A stretch of DNA of 64,000 bases from Paenibacillus_AB sp036577625 (GTDB lineage: Bacteria > Bacillota > Bacilli > Paenibacillales > NBRC-103111): assembly GCF_036577625.1 (NCBI RefSeq), contig NZ_JARBDC010000033.1:1-64000 (forward strand), given 5' to 3'. The translations under genes and the position numbers were made by a program. Position 1 is the stretch's first letter, and every line of letters begins with the position of its first letter. The notes under the pieces were generated by a model. It searched no databases. It was not told where the DNA came from and saw only the letters and a list, made by a program, of their open reading frames with translations. This document shows positions 25,279 through 34,313 of this stretch, piece after piece.

Positions 25279-26289
25279 ATGACCTATCTATCTTTCCCGT
25301 CCGGCAGGGCGTACGATTTTACGGCCATCGGCCGGCTGTGCATCGATCTGAACGCGGTGGAAACGGGCCGTCCGATGGAGGAAACGGTCACGTTCGCCAA
25401 ATACGTCGGGGGATCGCCAGCCAACATTGCGATCGGCATGTCGCGACTCGGGCTGAAGACGGCTTTCATCGGCAAAATTGCGGACGATCCGATGGGCCGA
25501 TTCATAGCCGCCTATTTGCGGCAAAACGGCATCGCCGCGGACAATGTCGTGATCGACCGCAGCGGAGCGGTGACGGGGCTGGCGTTTACGGAAATCAAAA
25601 GCCCGACCGACTGCAGCATTCTGATGTACCGCGAACGCGCCGCCGACCTGCTGCTGAAGCCCGACGAAGTCCGCGAGGAGCTGATCGCCTCGACGGGAAC
25701 GCTGCTCGTCTCGGGGACGGCCTTGGCGGCCGGGCCGTCCCGCGAGGCGGTGTTCCAGGCGTTAAACTACGCCCGAAAGCACGGCTGCACGATCGCGTTC
25801 GACCTGGATTACCGCCCGTATACGTGGACTTCGCGCGAAGAAACGGCGGTGTATTACAATTTGGCGGCGGAAAAATGCGACATTTTGCTCGGCACCCGCG
25901 AGGAGTTCGATCTGATGGAGCGGTTCGAGCCGAATCCGGACCGCGACGACCGGATAACGGCGGCCCGATGGTTCGGGCATTCGGCGAAAATCGTCGTCGT
26001 CAAGCACGGCAAGGACGGCTCCGTCGCCTATACGAGAGACGGGGCGGACCACCGGGCGAAAAGCTATCCGGCACGGGTCGTCAAAACGTTCGGCGCCGGC
26101 GATTCGTACGCGGCCGGCTTTCTGTACGGCCTCATGAACGGCTGGCCGGTCGGGCGAAGCATGGCGTTCGGCAGCGCGGCCGCGTCCATCGTCGTCTCCA
26201 GCCACAGCTGCTCGGACGCGATGCCGACGGCGGAGCAGGTGCACGATTATATCGCGCGGTGCGACCGGGGCGAAATTACGGCTTCGTGA
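25279..26289 (+). CDS. iolC: 5-dehydro-2-deoxygluconokinase
   Basis: This 336-residue PfkB-family kinase phosphorylates 2-deoxy-5-keto-gluconate (DKG) to DKGP. The ribokinase-type signature GSPANIAIGMSRLGLKTAFIG lies near residue 40, and the catalytic GAGDSYAAGF near 270, with Asp as base. The ATG at 25279 has AGAAGGTGA 8 bp before it. A GTG 12 bp upstream sits inside that site and is unlikely to be the start. Length and both motifs are normal for IolC. Confidence 0.95.
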   Translation: MTYLSFPSGRAYDFTAIGRLCIDLNAVETGRPMEETVTFAKYVGGSPANIAIGMSRLGLKTAFIGKIADDPMGRFIAAYLRQNGIAADNVVIDRSGAVTGLAFTEIKSPTDCSILMYRERAADLLLKPDEVREELIASTGTLLVSGTALAAGPSREAVFQALNYARKHGCTIAFDLDYRPYTWTSREETAVYYNLAAEKCDILLGTREEFDLMERFEPNPDRDDRITAARWFGHSAKIVVVKHGKDGSVAYTRDGADHRAKSYPARVVKTFGAGDSYAAGFLYGLMNGWPVGRSMAFGSAAASIVVSSHSCSDAMPTAEQVHDYIARCDRGEITAS

Positions 26290-26331
26290 ACGGCAGTCGA
26301 ACAGTCCCAAGAAGGAAAAGGAGGAGAAGCG

Positions 26332-27777
26332 ATGGCCGAAACGTTAACGAACTGGATCGGGGGCGAGCGGGTGACCGCCGCTTCCGGCCGGACGGAGCCG
26401 GTGATCGATCCGGCCACGGAACAGCTGCTCGCTTACGTTCCGCTCTCGTCGGCCGAAGACGTGGACCGGGCGGTAAGCGCGGCCAAGGACGCATTCCGGA
26501 CGTGGAGCCGGACGCCGGTTCCGAGGCGCGCGCGCCTGTTGTTCAAATACCAGCAGCTGCTGGTGGAGCATTGGGAGGAGCTGGCCCGGCTCATCACGAC
26601 GGAGAACGGCAAAAGCTTGGCCGAAGCGCACGGCGAAGTGCTGCGGGGCATCGAATGCGTCGAATTCGCCGCAGGGGCGCCGACGCTCATGATGGGCAGG
26701 CAGCTTCCGGACATCGCGACCAATCTGGAGTCGGGGATGTACCGGTATCCGGTCGGCGTCGTCGGCGGCATTACGCCGTTCAACTTCCCGATGATGGTCC
26801 CGTGCTGGATGTTCCCGCTGGCCGTCGCCTGCGGCAATACGTTCGTGCTCAAGCCGTCCGAGCGCACCCCGCTGCTGGCGATGCGACTGGCGGAGCTGTT
26901 TCGCGAGGCGGGCTTGCCGGACGGCGTATTGAACGTCGTTCACGGCGCCCATGACGCGGTAAACGGACTGCTGCGGCATCCCGACGTCCGTGCGATCTCG
27001 TTCGTCGGCTCGCAGCCCGTGGCGGAATACGTGTACCGGACGGCGACGGAACGGGGCAAACGGGTGCAGGCGCTCGCCGGCGCGAAAAATCATACGATCG
27101 TGCTTCCGGACGCCGATCTCGATTCGGCGGTCAAAGAAATCGTCGGCGCTGCGTTCGGGTCGGCCGGCGAGCGATGCATGGCCTGCTCCGTCGTCGTCGC
27201 CGTCGGCGGCATCGGCGACGAGCTGGCGGAGCGGCTGCGGGCGGCCGCCGACAAGCTGGCGATCGGCAGCGGGCTGGACGAGGGCGTCTTTCTCGGCCCG
27301 GTCATCCGCGCCGCCCACAAGGAGCGCACGCTGTCGTATATCGAAGCCGGCGTCGCCGAAGGCGCGAAGCTGATCCGCGACGGTCGGCGCGATGCCGCCG
27401 AGTCGGGCGGCGGCTTCTTCGTCGGGCCGACGATATTCGATCGGGTGCGCCGCGGCATGACCGTTTGGCGGGACGAAATTTTCGCGCCGGTGCTGTCGAT
27501 CGTCCGCGCGGATACGCTGGAGGAGGCGATCGAGCTGGCGAACGCTTCGGAGTTCGCCAACGGAGCCTGCCTGTTCACGCGCAGCGGCGCCAGCGTGAAG
27601 CAGTTCCGCGAAACGATCGACGCCGGCATGCTCGGCGTCAATCTCGGCGTTCCGGCGCCGATGGCGTTTTTCCCGTTTTCGGGGTGGAAGAAGTCGTTCT
27701 ACGGCGATTTGCACGCGAACGGGGCCGACGGCGTCGAATTTTACACCCGCAAAAAGATGGTTACGGCCCGCTGGTGA
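26332..27777 (+). CDS. iolA: Methylmalonate-semialdehyde dehydrogenase (CoA-acylating)
   Basis: This 481-residue aldehyde dehydrogenase converts malonate semialdehyde to acetyl-CoA and CO2, the last oxidative step of the pathway. The catalytic Cys282 lies in GERCMACSV, and ITPFNFPMMVPCWM is the typical coenzyme region. PNITPFNFP-like and FEGP-type loops agree with the MMSDH group. AAAGGAGGAGAAGCG precedes the ATG. It follows iolC by 42 bp. In Bacillus iolA is first in the operon; here it is fourth. Confidence 0.95.
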   Translation: MAETLTNWIGGERVTAASGRTEPVIDPATEQLLAYVPLSSAEDVDRAVSAAKDAFRTWSRTPVPRRARLLFKYQQLLVEHWEELARLITTENGKSLAEAHGEVLRGIECVEFAAGAPTLMMGRQLPDIATNLESGMYRYPVGVVGGITPFNFPMMVPCWMFPLAVACGNTFVLKPSERTPLLAMRLAELFREAGLPDGVLNVVHGAHDAVNGLLRHPDVRAISFVGSQPVAEYVYRTATERGKRVQALAGAKNHTIVLPDADLDSAVKEIVGAAFGSAGERCMACSVVVAVGGIGDELAERLRAAADKLAIGSGLDEGVFLGPVIRAAHKERTLSYIEAGVAEGAKLIRDGRRDAAESGGGFFVGPTIFDRVRRGMTVWRDEIFAPVLSIVRADTLEEAIELANASEFANGACLFTRSGASVKQFRETIDAGMLGVNLGVPAPMAFFPFSGWKKSFYGDLHANGADGVEFYTRKKMVTARW

Positions 27778-27812
27778 CGGGAACGACCGCGGCAGGAAGG
27801 AGAGGATCGCAC

Positions 27813-28691
27813 GTGGGGCTTGTCTCGATGAAGCGGATGCTGCTTGACGCCGCGGACGGCGGCTATGCCGTCGGGCAGTTCAATTTGACCAATATGGAGT
27901 TCGCGCAGTCGATTTTGCAGGCGGCGCAGGAGAAACGTTCGCCGGTCATCCTCGGCGTCAGCGAAGCTTACGTTCCGTATATGGGCGGTTTGCCCTGCAT
28001 AGCGGGCATGGTCCGGGCGCTGATCGACCATTACGGCGTCACCGTTCCCGTCGCCCTTCATCTCGACCACGGCTCGTCGTTCGACATTTGCTTGCGCGCG
28101 CTTCATGCCGGGTTCACGTCGGTCATGATCGACGCTTCCGGCCTTCCGCTGGAGCGCAACATCGAGCTGACGTCGCGCGTCGCGCAGGCGGCGCATGCGC
28201 TCGGAGCGACGGTCGAGGCGGAGCTCGGCCGCATCGCGGGCCGCGAGGACGAGCTGGTCGTCGACGAGGCGGAAGTCATGTACGCGGTGCCGGACGAATG
28301 CGTCCGGCTCGCGCGCGAAACCGGCATCGATTGCTTGGCGCCCGCGCTCGGCTCCGTACACGGCCCGTACCGCGGCCAGCCGAGGCTCGGTTTCGGGCGG
28401 ATGGAGGACATTCGCCGGCTGACCGGCCTGCCTTTGGCGCTGCACGGCGGCAGCGGCCTGCCCGACGACGAAATCCGCGAGGCGATCGTGCGTGGCACGC
28501 GCAAAATCAATGTCAATACGGACAATCAGGCGGCGTTCACCGCCGCGATCCGGCGCTATTTGAACGAGCACCCCGACGCGTACGATCCGCGCCATTATTT
28601 GAGCGAGGCGGCGAAGGCGGTGCAGGCGTGCGTCCGAACGAAAATCGAGCTGTTCGGCTGCGCCGGGAAAGCGGGGGAGCATACGCGATGA
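27813..28691 (+). CDS. iolJ: 6-phospho-5-dehydro-2-deoxy-D-gluconate aldolase
   Basis: This 292-residue class II aldolase cleaves DKGP to DHAP and malonate semialdehyde. Zinc ligands are visible in LHLDHGSS and LHGGSGLP, and the FBA-type KINVNTDNQ motif is near the end. The N-terminus VGLVSMKRMLLDAADGGYAV closely matches IolJ. The start is GTG 27813, with AGGAAGGAGAGG before it; an internal ATG 15 bp on would truncate a conserved region. Its stop overlaps the iolG start by 4 bp. Confidence 0.94.
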   Translation: MGLVSMKRMLLDAADGGYAVGQFNLTNMEFAQSILQAAQEKRSPVILGVSEAYVPYMGGLPCIAGMVRALIDHYGVTVPVALHLDHGSSFDICLRALHAGFTSVMIDASGLPLERNIELTSRVAQAAHALGATVEAELGRIAGREDELVVDEAEVMYAVPDECVRLARETGIDCLAPALGSVHGPYRGQPRLGFGRMEDIRRLTGLPLALHGGSGLPDDEIREAIVRGTRKINVNTDNQAAFTAAIRRYLNEHPDAYDPRHYLSEAAKAVQACVRTKIELFGCAGKAGEHTR

Positions 28692-29740
28692 CTCATTTGA
28701 CCATCGGCATAATCGGAGCGGGGCGAATCGGCAAAATTCACGCCGACAATTTGCTGCGCCTGCCGGCCGTGCGTGTCGCCGCGGTCAGCGACATCGACGC
28801 CGGTCCGGAGCTCAGAAGCTGGGCCGCGGCGAGAGGGATCGGCCGCGTATGCGGAAGCGGCGACGACGTCGTTTCCGATCCGGCGATCGACGCGGTGTTC
28901 ATCTGCTCGCCGACCGATACGCACGCGCCGCTCATCAAGCTGGCGGCGGCGTCCGGCAAACATATATTTTGCGAGAAGCCGGTCAGCATGAACATCGCCC
29001 GGACGTCGGAGGCGGTCGAAGCGGCGAGGCAAGCCGGCGTCCGGCTTCAGGTCGGGTTCAACCGGCGGTTCGACCGCAATTTCATGCGCGTCCGGGACCA
29101 TGTGCGCGGCGGCACGGTCGGCGAGCCGCATATCGTCAAAATCACGTCCCGCGATCCGGGCCCGCCCCCCGAACGGTACGTGAAGTCGTCCGGCGGGATG
29201 TTCATGGACATGCTGATCCACGATTTCGACATGGCGCGCTTCGTCACCGGATGCGAGGTCGAGGAAGTGTTCGCGCAGGGCGGCGTGCTGATCGATCCGA
29301 TGTTCGCGGCGCACGGGGACGTGGATACCGCCATCGTCACGCTCCGCTTCGCGGGCGGCGCGCTCGGGGTCATCGACGCGAGCCGCCGGGCCGCGTACGG
29401 GTACGATCAGCGGCTGGAGGTGTTCGGGTCGAAGGGGAGCGTAACGGTCGGCAACGACTACCCGAACACGGCGGAAGTGAGCACGGCGGCGGGCGTATCG
29501 CGCGACAAACCGCTCCACTTTTTTTTGGAACGGTATATGGCCGCGTACGCCGAAGAAGCGCGTCAGTTCGTCGATGGCCTGCTGCGGGGCGATCCGCTTC
29601 CCGTCGACGGGGACGACGCGCTGCGGGCGGAGGCGATCGCCTTGGCGGCGGCGCGGTCCGTCCGGCTCGGGCGGCCGGTGAAGGTCGCCGAGGCGGTCGC
29701 GGCGGAGACGGCCGGGCAGCAAGGCGGGCGTCAGCCGTAG
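28688..29740 (+). CDS. iolG: Inositol 2-dehydrogenase
   Basis: This 350-residue Gfo/Idh/MocA oxidoreductase oxidises myo-inositol to 2-keto-myo-inositol with NAD. The N-terminal Rossmann motif is GIIGAGRIGKIHADNL, and the catalytic Lys lies in CEKPVSMN. MFMDMLIHDFDMARFVTG carries the conserved Asp/His. The ATG overlaps the iolJ stop. It could also act on scyllo-inositol-type substrates, but its operon position favours the first step of the myo-inositol route. Confidence 0.92.
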   Translation: MTHLTIGIIGAGRIGKIHADNLLRLPAVRVAAVSDIDAGPELRSWAAARGIGRVCGSGDDVVSDPAIDAVFICSPTDTHAPLIKLAAASGKHIFCEKPVSMNIARTSEAVEAARQAGVRLQVGFNRRFDRNFMRVRDHVRGGTVGEPHIVKITSRDPGPPPERYVKSSGGMFMDMLIHDFDMARFVTGCEVEEVFAQGGVLIDPMFAAHGDVDTAIVTLRFAGGALGVIDASRRAAYGYDQRLEVFGSKGSVTVGNDYPNTAEVSTAAGVSRDKPLHFFLERYMAAYAEEARQFVDGLLRGDPLPVDGDDALRAEAIALAAARSVRLGRPVKVAEAVAAETAGQQGGRQP

Positions 29741-29772
29741 GAAATGCATTTACGGGAAGGAGCAGGGAACCG

Positions 29773-30588
29773 ATGTCAACATGGATCGTCAAACCGCGGT
29801 CCGCGCCGGATCGCGAAGGCGCCGTATTGGCCGTTACGCCGGAATCGGCCGGCTGGACCTACGTCGGCTTCGAGCTCGTTCGGCTTTCGGCCGGGCAATC
29901 GATACGCCGCGATACGGGCGGCCGGGAGGCTTGTCTCGTGCTGCTCGGCGGCAAAGCGGACGTAACGACGCGCGCCGCGCGATGGGGCGAGGTGGGCGGA
30001 CGAATGAGCGTGTTCGAGGGGACGAAGCCGTATTCCGTCTACGTTCCGGCGGACGATTTTTACGAGGTGCGCGCGCTGACGGAGCTGGAATTGGCCGTAT
30101 GCGCGGCTCCGGGAGACGGGCGACATCCGGCCCGCTTGATCGGCCCCGGACAGGTCGCGGAAGAAGTTCGCGGATCCGGCAGCACCCGGCGCCGCATTCA
30201 TCACATTTTGCCGGAAACGGAGCCCGCCCGCAGCCTGCTCGTCGTGGAAGTGTTCACGCCCGCCGGCCATTGGTCGAGCTATCCGCCGCACAAGCACGAC
30301 CGGGACGCGCTTCCCGACGAATCGCTGCTCGAGGAAACGTACTATTTCCGCATCCGGCCCGAACAAGGGTTCGCCCTGCAGCGCATCTACACCGACGATC
30401 GCTCGATCGACGAAACGCTGGCCGTCGGGGACGGCGAAGCGGTGCTTGTCCCGAAAGGATACCATCCCGTCGCCGCGCCGCCCGGCTATGACGTCTACTA
30501 TTTGAACGTAATGGCCGGTCCGGTCCGCACGTGGAGCATTCATACCGATCCCGACCACGCCTGGATCGCCGGCCGGCCGGGGCGTTGA
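29773..30588 (+). CDS. iolB: 5-deoxy-glucuronate isomerase
   Basis: This 271-residue cupin-fold enzyme converts 5-deoxy-D-glucuronate to 2-deoxy-5-keto-D-gluconate. The metal-binding pattern SSYPPHKHDRDALPDESLLEE then YYFR is typical of IolB, with the late VPKGYHPVAAPPGYDVYYLN. GAAGGAGCAGG precedes the ATG. It completes the set iolG, iolE, iolD, iolB, iolC, iolJ, iolA, so the route is complete apart from a transporter. Confidence 0.95.
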   Translation: MSTWIVKPRSAPDREGAVLAVTPESAGWTYVGFELVRLSAGQSIRRDTGGREACLVLLGGKADVTTRAARWGEVGGRMSVFEGTKPYSVYVPADDFYEVRALTELELAVCAAPGDGRHPARLIGPGQVAEEVRGSGSTRRRIHHILPETEPARSLLVVEVFTPAGHWSSYPPHKHDRDALPDESLLEETYYFRIRPEQGFALQRIYTDDRSIDETLAVGDGEAVLVPKGYHPVAAPPGYDVYYLNVMAGPVRTWSIHTDPDHAWIAGRPGR

Positions 30589-30676
30589 ACGCACGTTCCG
30601 TCTTGCAACTTGTCCGCCGCATCCGCATAATGGAAAGAAACGGCCCGGCCCGGGCAGCGAAGAAGCGGGGAGTCCG

Positions 30677-31705
30677 ATGAACGTTACCATATACGACGTC
30701 GCACGCGAAGCGGGCGTCTCGATCGCCGCCGTCTCTCAGGTCATCAACGGCAAAGGGAAAATCAGCGAACGGCGGCGAAGGGAAATCGTCCGCGTGATGG
30801 AACGGCTGAACTACCGGCCGAGCGTCATCGCGACCGCTTTGGCCGGCAAACGGACGTACACGATCGGCCTGCTCGTCCCCGACATCTCGAATCCGTTTTT
30901 CGCGGAAATCGCGCGAAGCGTCGAGGAGCAGGGGCACCGTCTCGGCTACAGCCTCGTCATTTGCTGCACCGACAACAAGGAAGACCGGGTCGAGCGGTAT
31001 TTGTCGCTGTTTCGCAGCAAAAGCGTGGACGGCATCGTCATCGGCACCGGCATCGGCACCGACGACAAGGAGACGATCGCCCCGCTCGCGCACGGCCGGA
31101 TCCCGATCGTGACGATCGCCCGCGAGCTGCCCGGCTGCGACGGGGGAACGGTCGTCGTCGACGATTTCGCGGGAGGCCGCATGGCCGCCGGCCATTTGAC
31201 GGCGCTCGGGCACCGCCGCATGGCCGTGCTCGCCGAAAGCCCGAAGCTGAGCAGCAGCCGCGAGCGCATTCGGGGCTTTCGCGAAGGGCTCGGCGAGGCG
31301 GGCGTCGAACTGCCGGACGCCGCCGTCGTAACGTGCGGCGGCCAGCCTCCGGTCGCGGAAGGCAAGCGGCGCGCGTCGGAGCTGCTGCGGAGCGGTGACC
31401 GGCCGACGGCGATATTTTGCTGCAACGATCTGCTCGCGATCGGCACGCTCCAGGCGGCGAAGGAAGCCGGACTATCCGTGCCTGGCGATGTATCCGTCGT
31501 CGGCTTCGACAATACGATATTGGCGTCCGTGACCGATCCGCCTTTGACGACGGTCGCTCAGCCGATCGAGCGGATGGGACAGCTGGCGGTCGATCTCCTG
31601 ATCCGGCGGCTGGCAAACGAGACGGACGAACCTCCGCGCACGGTGCTGCAGCCCGAGCTGGTCGTCAGGGAGTCGACGGCGGCGCCCGCGCCTTCGCCGA
31701 TTTGA
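30677..31705 (+). CDS. LacI family transcriptional regulator (downstream of iolB)
   Basis: The 342-residue product has helix-turn-helix TIYDVAREAGVSIAAVSQVI, hinge PSVIATALAGKRT and a sugar-binding-like sensor starting IGLLVPDISNPFFAE, ending in DPPLTTVAQPIERMGQLAVD. GGGGAGTCCG precedes the ATG. It lies 88 bp after iolB in the same direction and may be co-transcribed. Bacillus uses the DeoR-type IolR; here LacI proteins bracket the pathway instead. Which of the two controls the iol genes is not settled by the sequence. Confidence 0.9.
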   Translation: MNVTIYDVAREAGVSIAAVSQVINGKGKISERRRREIVRVMERLNYRPSVIATALAGKRTYTIGLLVPDISNPFFAEIARSVEEQGHRLGYSLVICCTDNKEDRVERYLSLFRSKSVDGIVIGTGIGTDDKETIAPLAHGRIPIVTIARELPGCDGGTVVVDDFAGGRMAAGHLTALGHRRMAVLAESPKLSSSRERIRGFREGLGEAGVELPDAAVVTCGGQPPVAEGKRRASELLRSGDRPTAIFCCNDLLAIGTLQAAKEAGLSVPGDVSVVGFDNTILASVTDPPLTTVAQPIERMGQLAVDLLIRRLANETDEPPRTVLQPELVVRESTAAPAPSPI

Positions 31706-31866
31706 GCGGCGATACGACGAGGGTCGGCGTCGGGGCGAGGACATTTCGATTCAATCGTTGCGCTTCGGTTCATGCTTCGTTACTTGGATTCGTACCTCGA
31801 ATTCGGCCGGATCGGCAACGGTTACCGCCCCTTAAGCGATCACGCATGATCAAGTTCGCAAACGAA

Positions 31867-31909
31867 AAAGCCGCGCAACGCCGCAGGAAACTGGGCGAAG
31901 CGCGGCTTT
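31867..31909 (-). terminator. Terminator for the small minus-strand gene
   Basis: AAAGCCGCGC (31867-31876) pairs with GCGCGGCTTT (31900-31909). On the minus strand it is followed by TTTTTCG. Confidence 0.8.
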
Positions 31910-31963
31910 CGGCTTCTTATACGGTCCCGCAATCGCCTGTCGGCAGTGTTGCGCGACCGTTCG

Positions 31964-32140
31964 TTAATGGCAGTCCGGCACGTCGTTGTACGTGACCGTT
32001 CCGCCGTCCAACACGATGAGCGGCTGCGGGACGTACGGCTTCGCTTCCACGACGCTCTTTCGCTCTTTTTGTCCGTAAACGGCAATGACGACCGCCACGA
32101 CGGCGATGATGGGAATCGTAATCCATTTTCGTTTGGCCAT
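31964..32140 (-). CDS. 58-residue single-pass membrane protein
   Basis: The reading frame MAKRKWITIPIIAVVAVVIA... ends in VPDCH. The first six residues are basic, residues about 7-22 form one membrane helix and the rest is outside-facing and hydrophilic. GGAAGGAG lies about 12 bp before the ATG, and a terminator follows 50 bp after the stop, which supports a real gene. No family is recognised. It could be a small membrane protein tethered by its N-terminal helix; its function is unknown. Confidence 0.65.
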   Translation of the reverse strand: MAKRKWITIPIIAVVAVVIAVYGQKERKSVVEAKPYVPQPLIVLDGGTVTYNDVPDCH

Positions 32141-32373
32141 AAAAGCGTCGGGCTCCTTCCTGCTGCTCGATTTCTGCTGTCCTTATTGTACTATATATCT
32201 GACCAAAATACTAGGATTTCTTGGGAGGCATGCCGCGCGCGACGACATTCGTCAAAAGTCGGGAGAATATGGGTCTTTCGAACCCAAATGCTTGTTTGAG
32301 TCGGTCAAATCTGCAAAATTTTAGAAAACGGTGTAACTTTTTCGCTCGTATCGACGTCTATTCCTTTGGATGA

Positions 32374-32389
32374 ACTGTTTATGAACAGT
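32374..32389. promoter_or_regulatory. Short inverted repeat before the export operon
   Basis: ACTGTT (32374-32379) and AACAGT (32384-32389) are perfect arms around TATG, 20 bp before the Shine-Dalgarno of the ATPase gene. It might be an operator or a leader hairpin; no promoter is clear. Confidence 0.35.
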
Positions 32390-32414
32390 CGGATAGGAGG
32401 GAGAGTCTAACACA

Positions 32415-33266
32415 ATGGGTTGGCTGAAACGTTTCGCCGCACACAAAAAAAGGGGAACAACGCCGACCGAATCGCCGTCGTCCGCCGCGCCCCCTGCCGC
32501 TCATCCGGGAACGGAGGCCGCGATGGAGAGCGCCGCCGGCATGGCGCCGGTTATGCAGGCGATCGCCGATCGCGCGGACCCGGAAACCGCCAAGCCGATT
32601 TTGACGGTGAGCGGCGTGGAGAGGTCGTTTCAGGTCGGAGGCAGGCAGCTTCACGTACTGAAAGGCATCGACATGGAGCTGAAGCCGAATCGGCTCGTCA
32701 TGCTGAAAGGACGCTCGGGCTCCGGCAAAACGACGCTGCTCAACATGATCGGCGGATTGGATCAGCCGAGCCGCGGGCAAATTTTTTTCCTGGGTCACCC
32801 GTTCCACGAATGGAACGACGACAAACGCACGGAAGTTCGGAGGAAGCAGATCGGCTTCATTTTCCAATCGTTTGCGCTAATGCCGCTACTATCCGCGTGG
32901 GAAAACGTCGAGCTGTCGCTTCGGATGGCCGGGGTGCCGCGCTCGGAATGGAAGCCGCGGGTGCAGCATTGTCTCGAGCTCGTCGGCCTCGGCAAACGGA
33001 TGCATCACCGGCCGTTCGAGCTGTCCGGGGGCGAACAGCAGCGGGTCGCCATCGCCAAGGCGATCGCCCACCGTCCGACGCTGCTGCTGGCCGACGAACC
33101 GACCGCCGAGCTCGATTCGCAGATGGGCGCGCAGGTCATGACGGTGTTCCGCGACATTATCCGGACCGAGCAGGTGACCATCTGCATGACGACCCACGAC
33201 CCTACGATTTTGGAGGTAGCCGATCATGTTTACCAAATGGTTGACGGAAAATTCATCCATACATAA
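32415..33266 (+). CDS. ABC transporter ATP-binding protein (MacB/LolD-like)
   Basis: This 283-residue ATPase has an N-terminal Ala/Pro-rich extension of about 60 residues before the fold. It carries Walker A GRSGSGKTT (about 99-107), signature LSGGEQQR, Walker B LLLADEPTAELD and an H-loop TTHD. Spacing matches FtsX-permease partners. AGGAGGGAG precedes the ATG. The lipoprotein adaptor gene overlaps its 3' end by 41 bp, so they are coupled. It would drive export or membrane extraction with the FtsX permease two genes on. Confidence 0.9.
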   Translation: MGWLKRFAAHKKRGTTPTESPSSAAPPAAHPGTEAAMESAAGMAPVMQAIADRADPETAKPILTVSGVERSFQVGGRQLHVLKGIDMELKPNRLVMLKGRSGSGKTTLLNMIGGLDQPSRGQIFFLGHPFHEWNDDKRTEVRRKQIGFIFQSFALMPLLSAWENVELSLRMAGVPRSEWKPRVQHCLELVGLGKRMHHRPFELSGGEQQRVAIAKAIAHRPTLLLADEPTAELDSQMGAQVMTVFRDIIRTEQVTICMTTHDPTILEVADHVYQMVDGKFIHT

Positions 33267-34308
33267 GACGCTGTTGTCGATCGCCCTGACCGTCTCGCTC
33301 GCGGCCGCCTCCGGCTGCTCGCTGCTGCCGAAGGAGGACGAAGAGGAGGTGCTTCCTTCGATCGCCCCGCCGAAAATGTCGGAGAAGCCGATCCACGTCG
33401 TCAAGACGACGACGCTCGAAACGAAGGTGCGCGCCAGCGGCAGGCTGTTGTCGACGAAGGAAGAGACGCTCTATTTCACGCAGGAGGATACGAAGCGGCT
33501 CAAAGACATTTACGTCAAAACCGGCGACTCGGTCAAAGCCGGCCAGCTGATCGCCGAGCTCGACGTCACGACGCTGGAAAACGATTTGCGGCAAAAGAGG
33601 CTGCAGCAGCGCAGCGAAGAGCTGCAAATGATCGAACTGCTGCGCAAAAACGACGGCTCCAAGTCGGCCGAAGAGCTGGAACGGGCCAAAATTGCGTTCG
33701 AGTTGAAAAAGGAAGAGCTCGCCAAGCTGGAGTCCTCGATCGCCGCGGCGAAGCTGACCGCGCCGTTCGACGGAACGATCGTGTCCGTCGCGGTCAAAAA
33801 GGGCGACAACGTGAAAGGCTACGACGACATCGCCATCATCGCCGATTTGAGCCAGCTGACGGTCGCCGCCGACTTGCTGCCGGACGACGTGAAGAAAGTG
33901 GCGATCGGCATGGAAGCGGTCGTCGACATCAACTCGGCCGGCCAGCACAAGGGCAAAGTGACGCAGCTACCGCTGCCGAAGCAGGAGCAAGGCCAGCCGG
34001 GACCGGGACAAGGCCAGGGCCAGCAAAAAGATACGATCGACAACTATTTGCTCGTGACGCTCGACGCGTTTCCGCCCGGACTGAACAGAGGAACGCCGCT
34101 CAGCGTCTCCGTCATCACGCAGCGGAAGGAAAACGCGGTCGTCATTCCGAGCGCGGCTCTTCGCTCCTATGCCGGACGGAACTACGTGCAGGTCGTCGAC
34201 GACAAAGGCAGCAAACGCGAGGTCGACGTCGAAATCGGCCAGCAAACGTCCACCGAAGTGGAAATCGTTAAAGGGTTGCAGCCGGGGCAAAAAGTGGTGG
34301 GGAGATAA
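33226..34308 (+). CDS. Lipoprotein membrane-fusion (adaptor) protein of an ABC exporter
   Basis: The 360-residue product has a lipoprotein signal ending AASGC (Cys31). It then has the membrane-fusion layout: a biotinyl-lipoyl half (VKTGDSVKAGQLIAELD), a coiled coil (about 110-160) and the second half (KLTAPFDGTIVSVAVKKGD), then a beta domain. A Gln/Gly/Pro-rich insert (QEQGQPGPGQGQGQQ, near 250-270) interrupts the beta domain. GGAGGTAGCC lies right before ATG 33226, so the 41-bp overlap with the ATPase gene is genuine. It bridges the FtsX permease to the cell wall side, as in MacA-like systems of Gram-positives. Confidence 0.9.
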   Translation: MFTKWLTENSSIHKTLLSIALTVSLAAASGCSLLPKEDEEEVLPSIAPPKMSEKPIHVVKTTTLETKVRASGRLLSTKEETLYFTQEDTKRLKDIYVKTGDSVKAGQLIAELDVTTLENDLRQKRLQQRSEELQMIELLRKNDGSKSAEELERAKIAFELKKEELAKLESSIAAAKLTAPFDGTIVSVAVKKGDNVKGYDDIAIIADLSQLTVAADLLPDDVKKVAIGMEAVVDINSAGQHKGKVTQLPLPKQEQGQPGPGQGQGQQKDTIDNYLLVTLDAFPPGLNRGTPLSVSVITQRKENAVVIPSAALRSYAGRNYVQVVDDKGSKREVDVEIGQQTSTEVEIVKGLQPGQKVVGR

Positions 34309-34313
34309 CGCCT

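Noticed and set aside
25251..26954. 567-residue plus-strand frame across iolC and iolA
   Set aside because: Arg/Gly-rich shadow of two genes with clear catalytic motifs in other frames.
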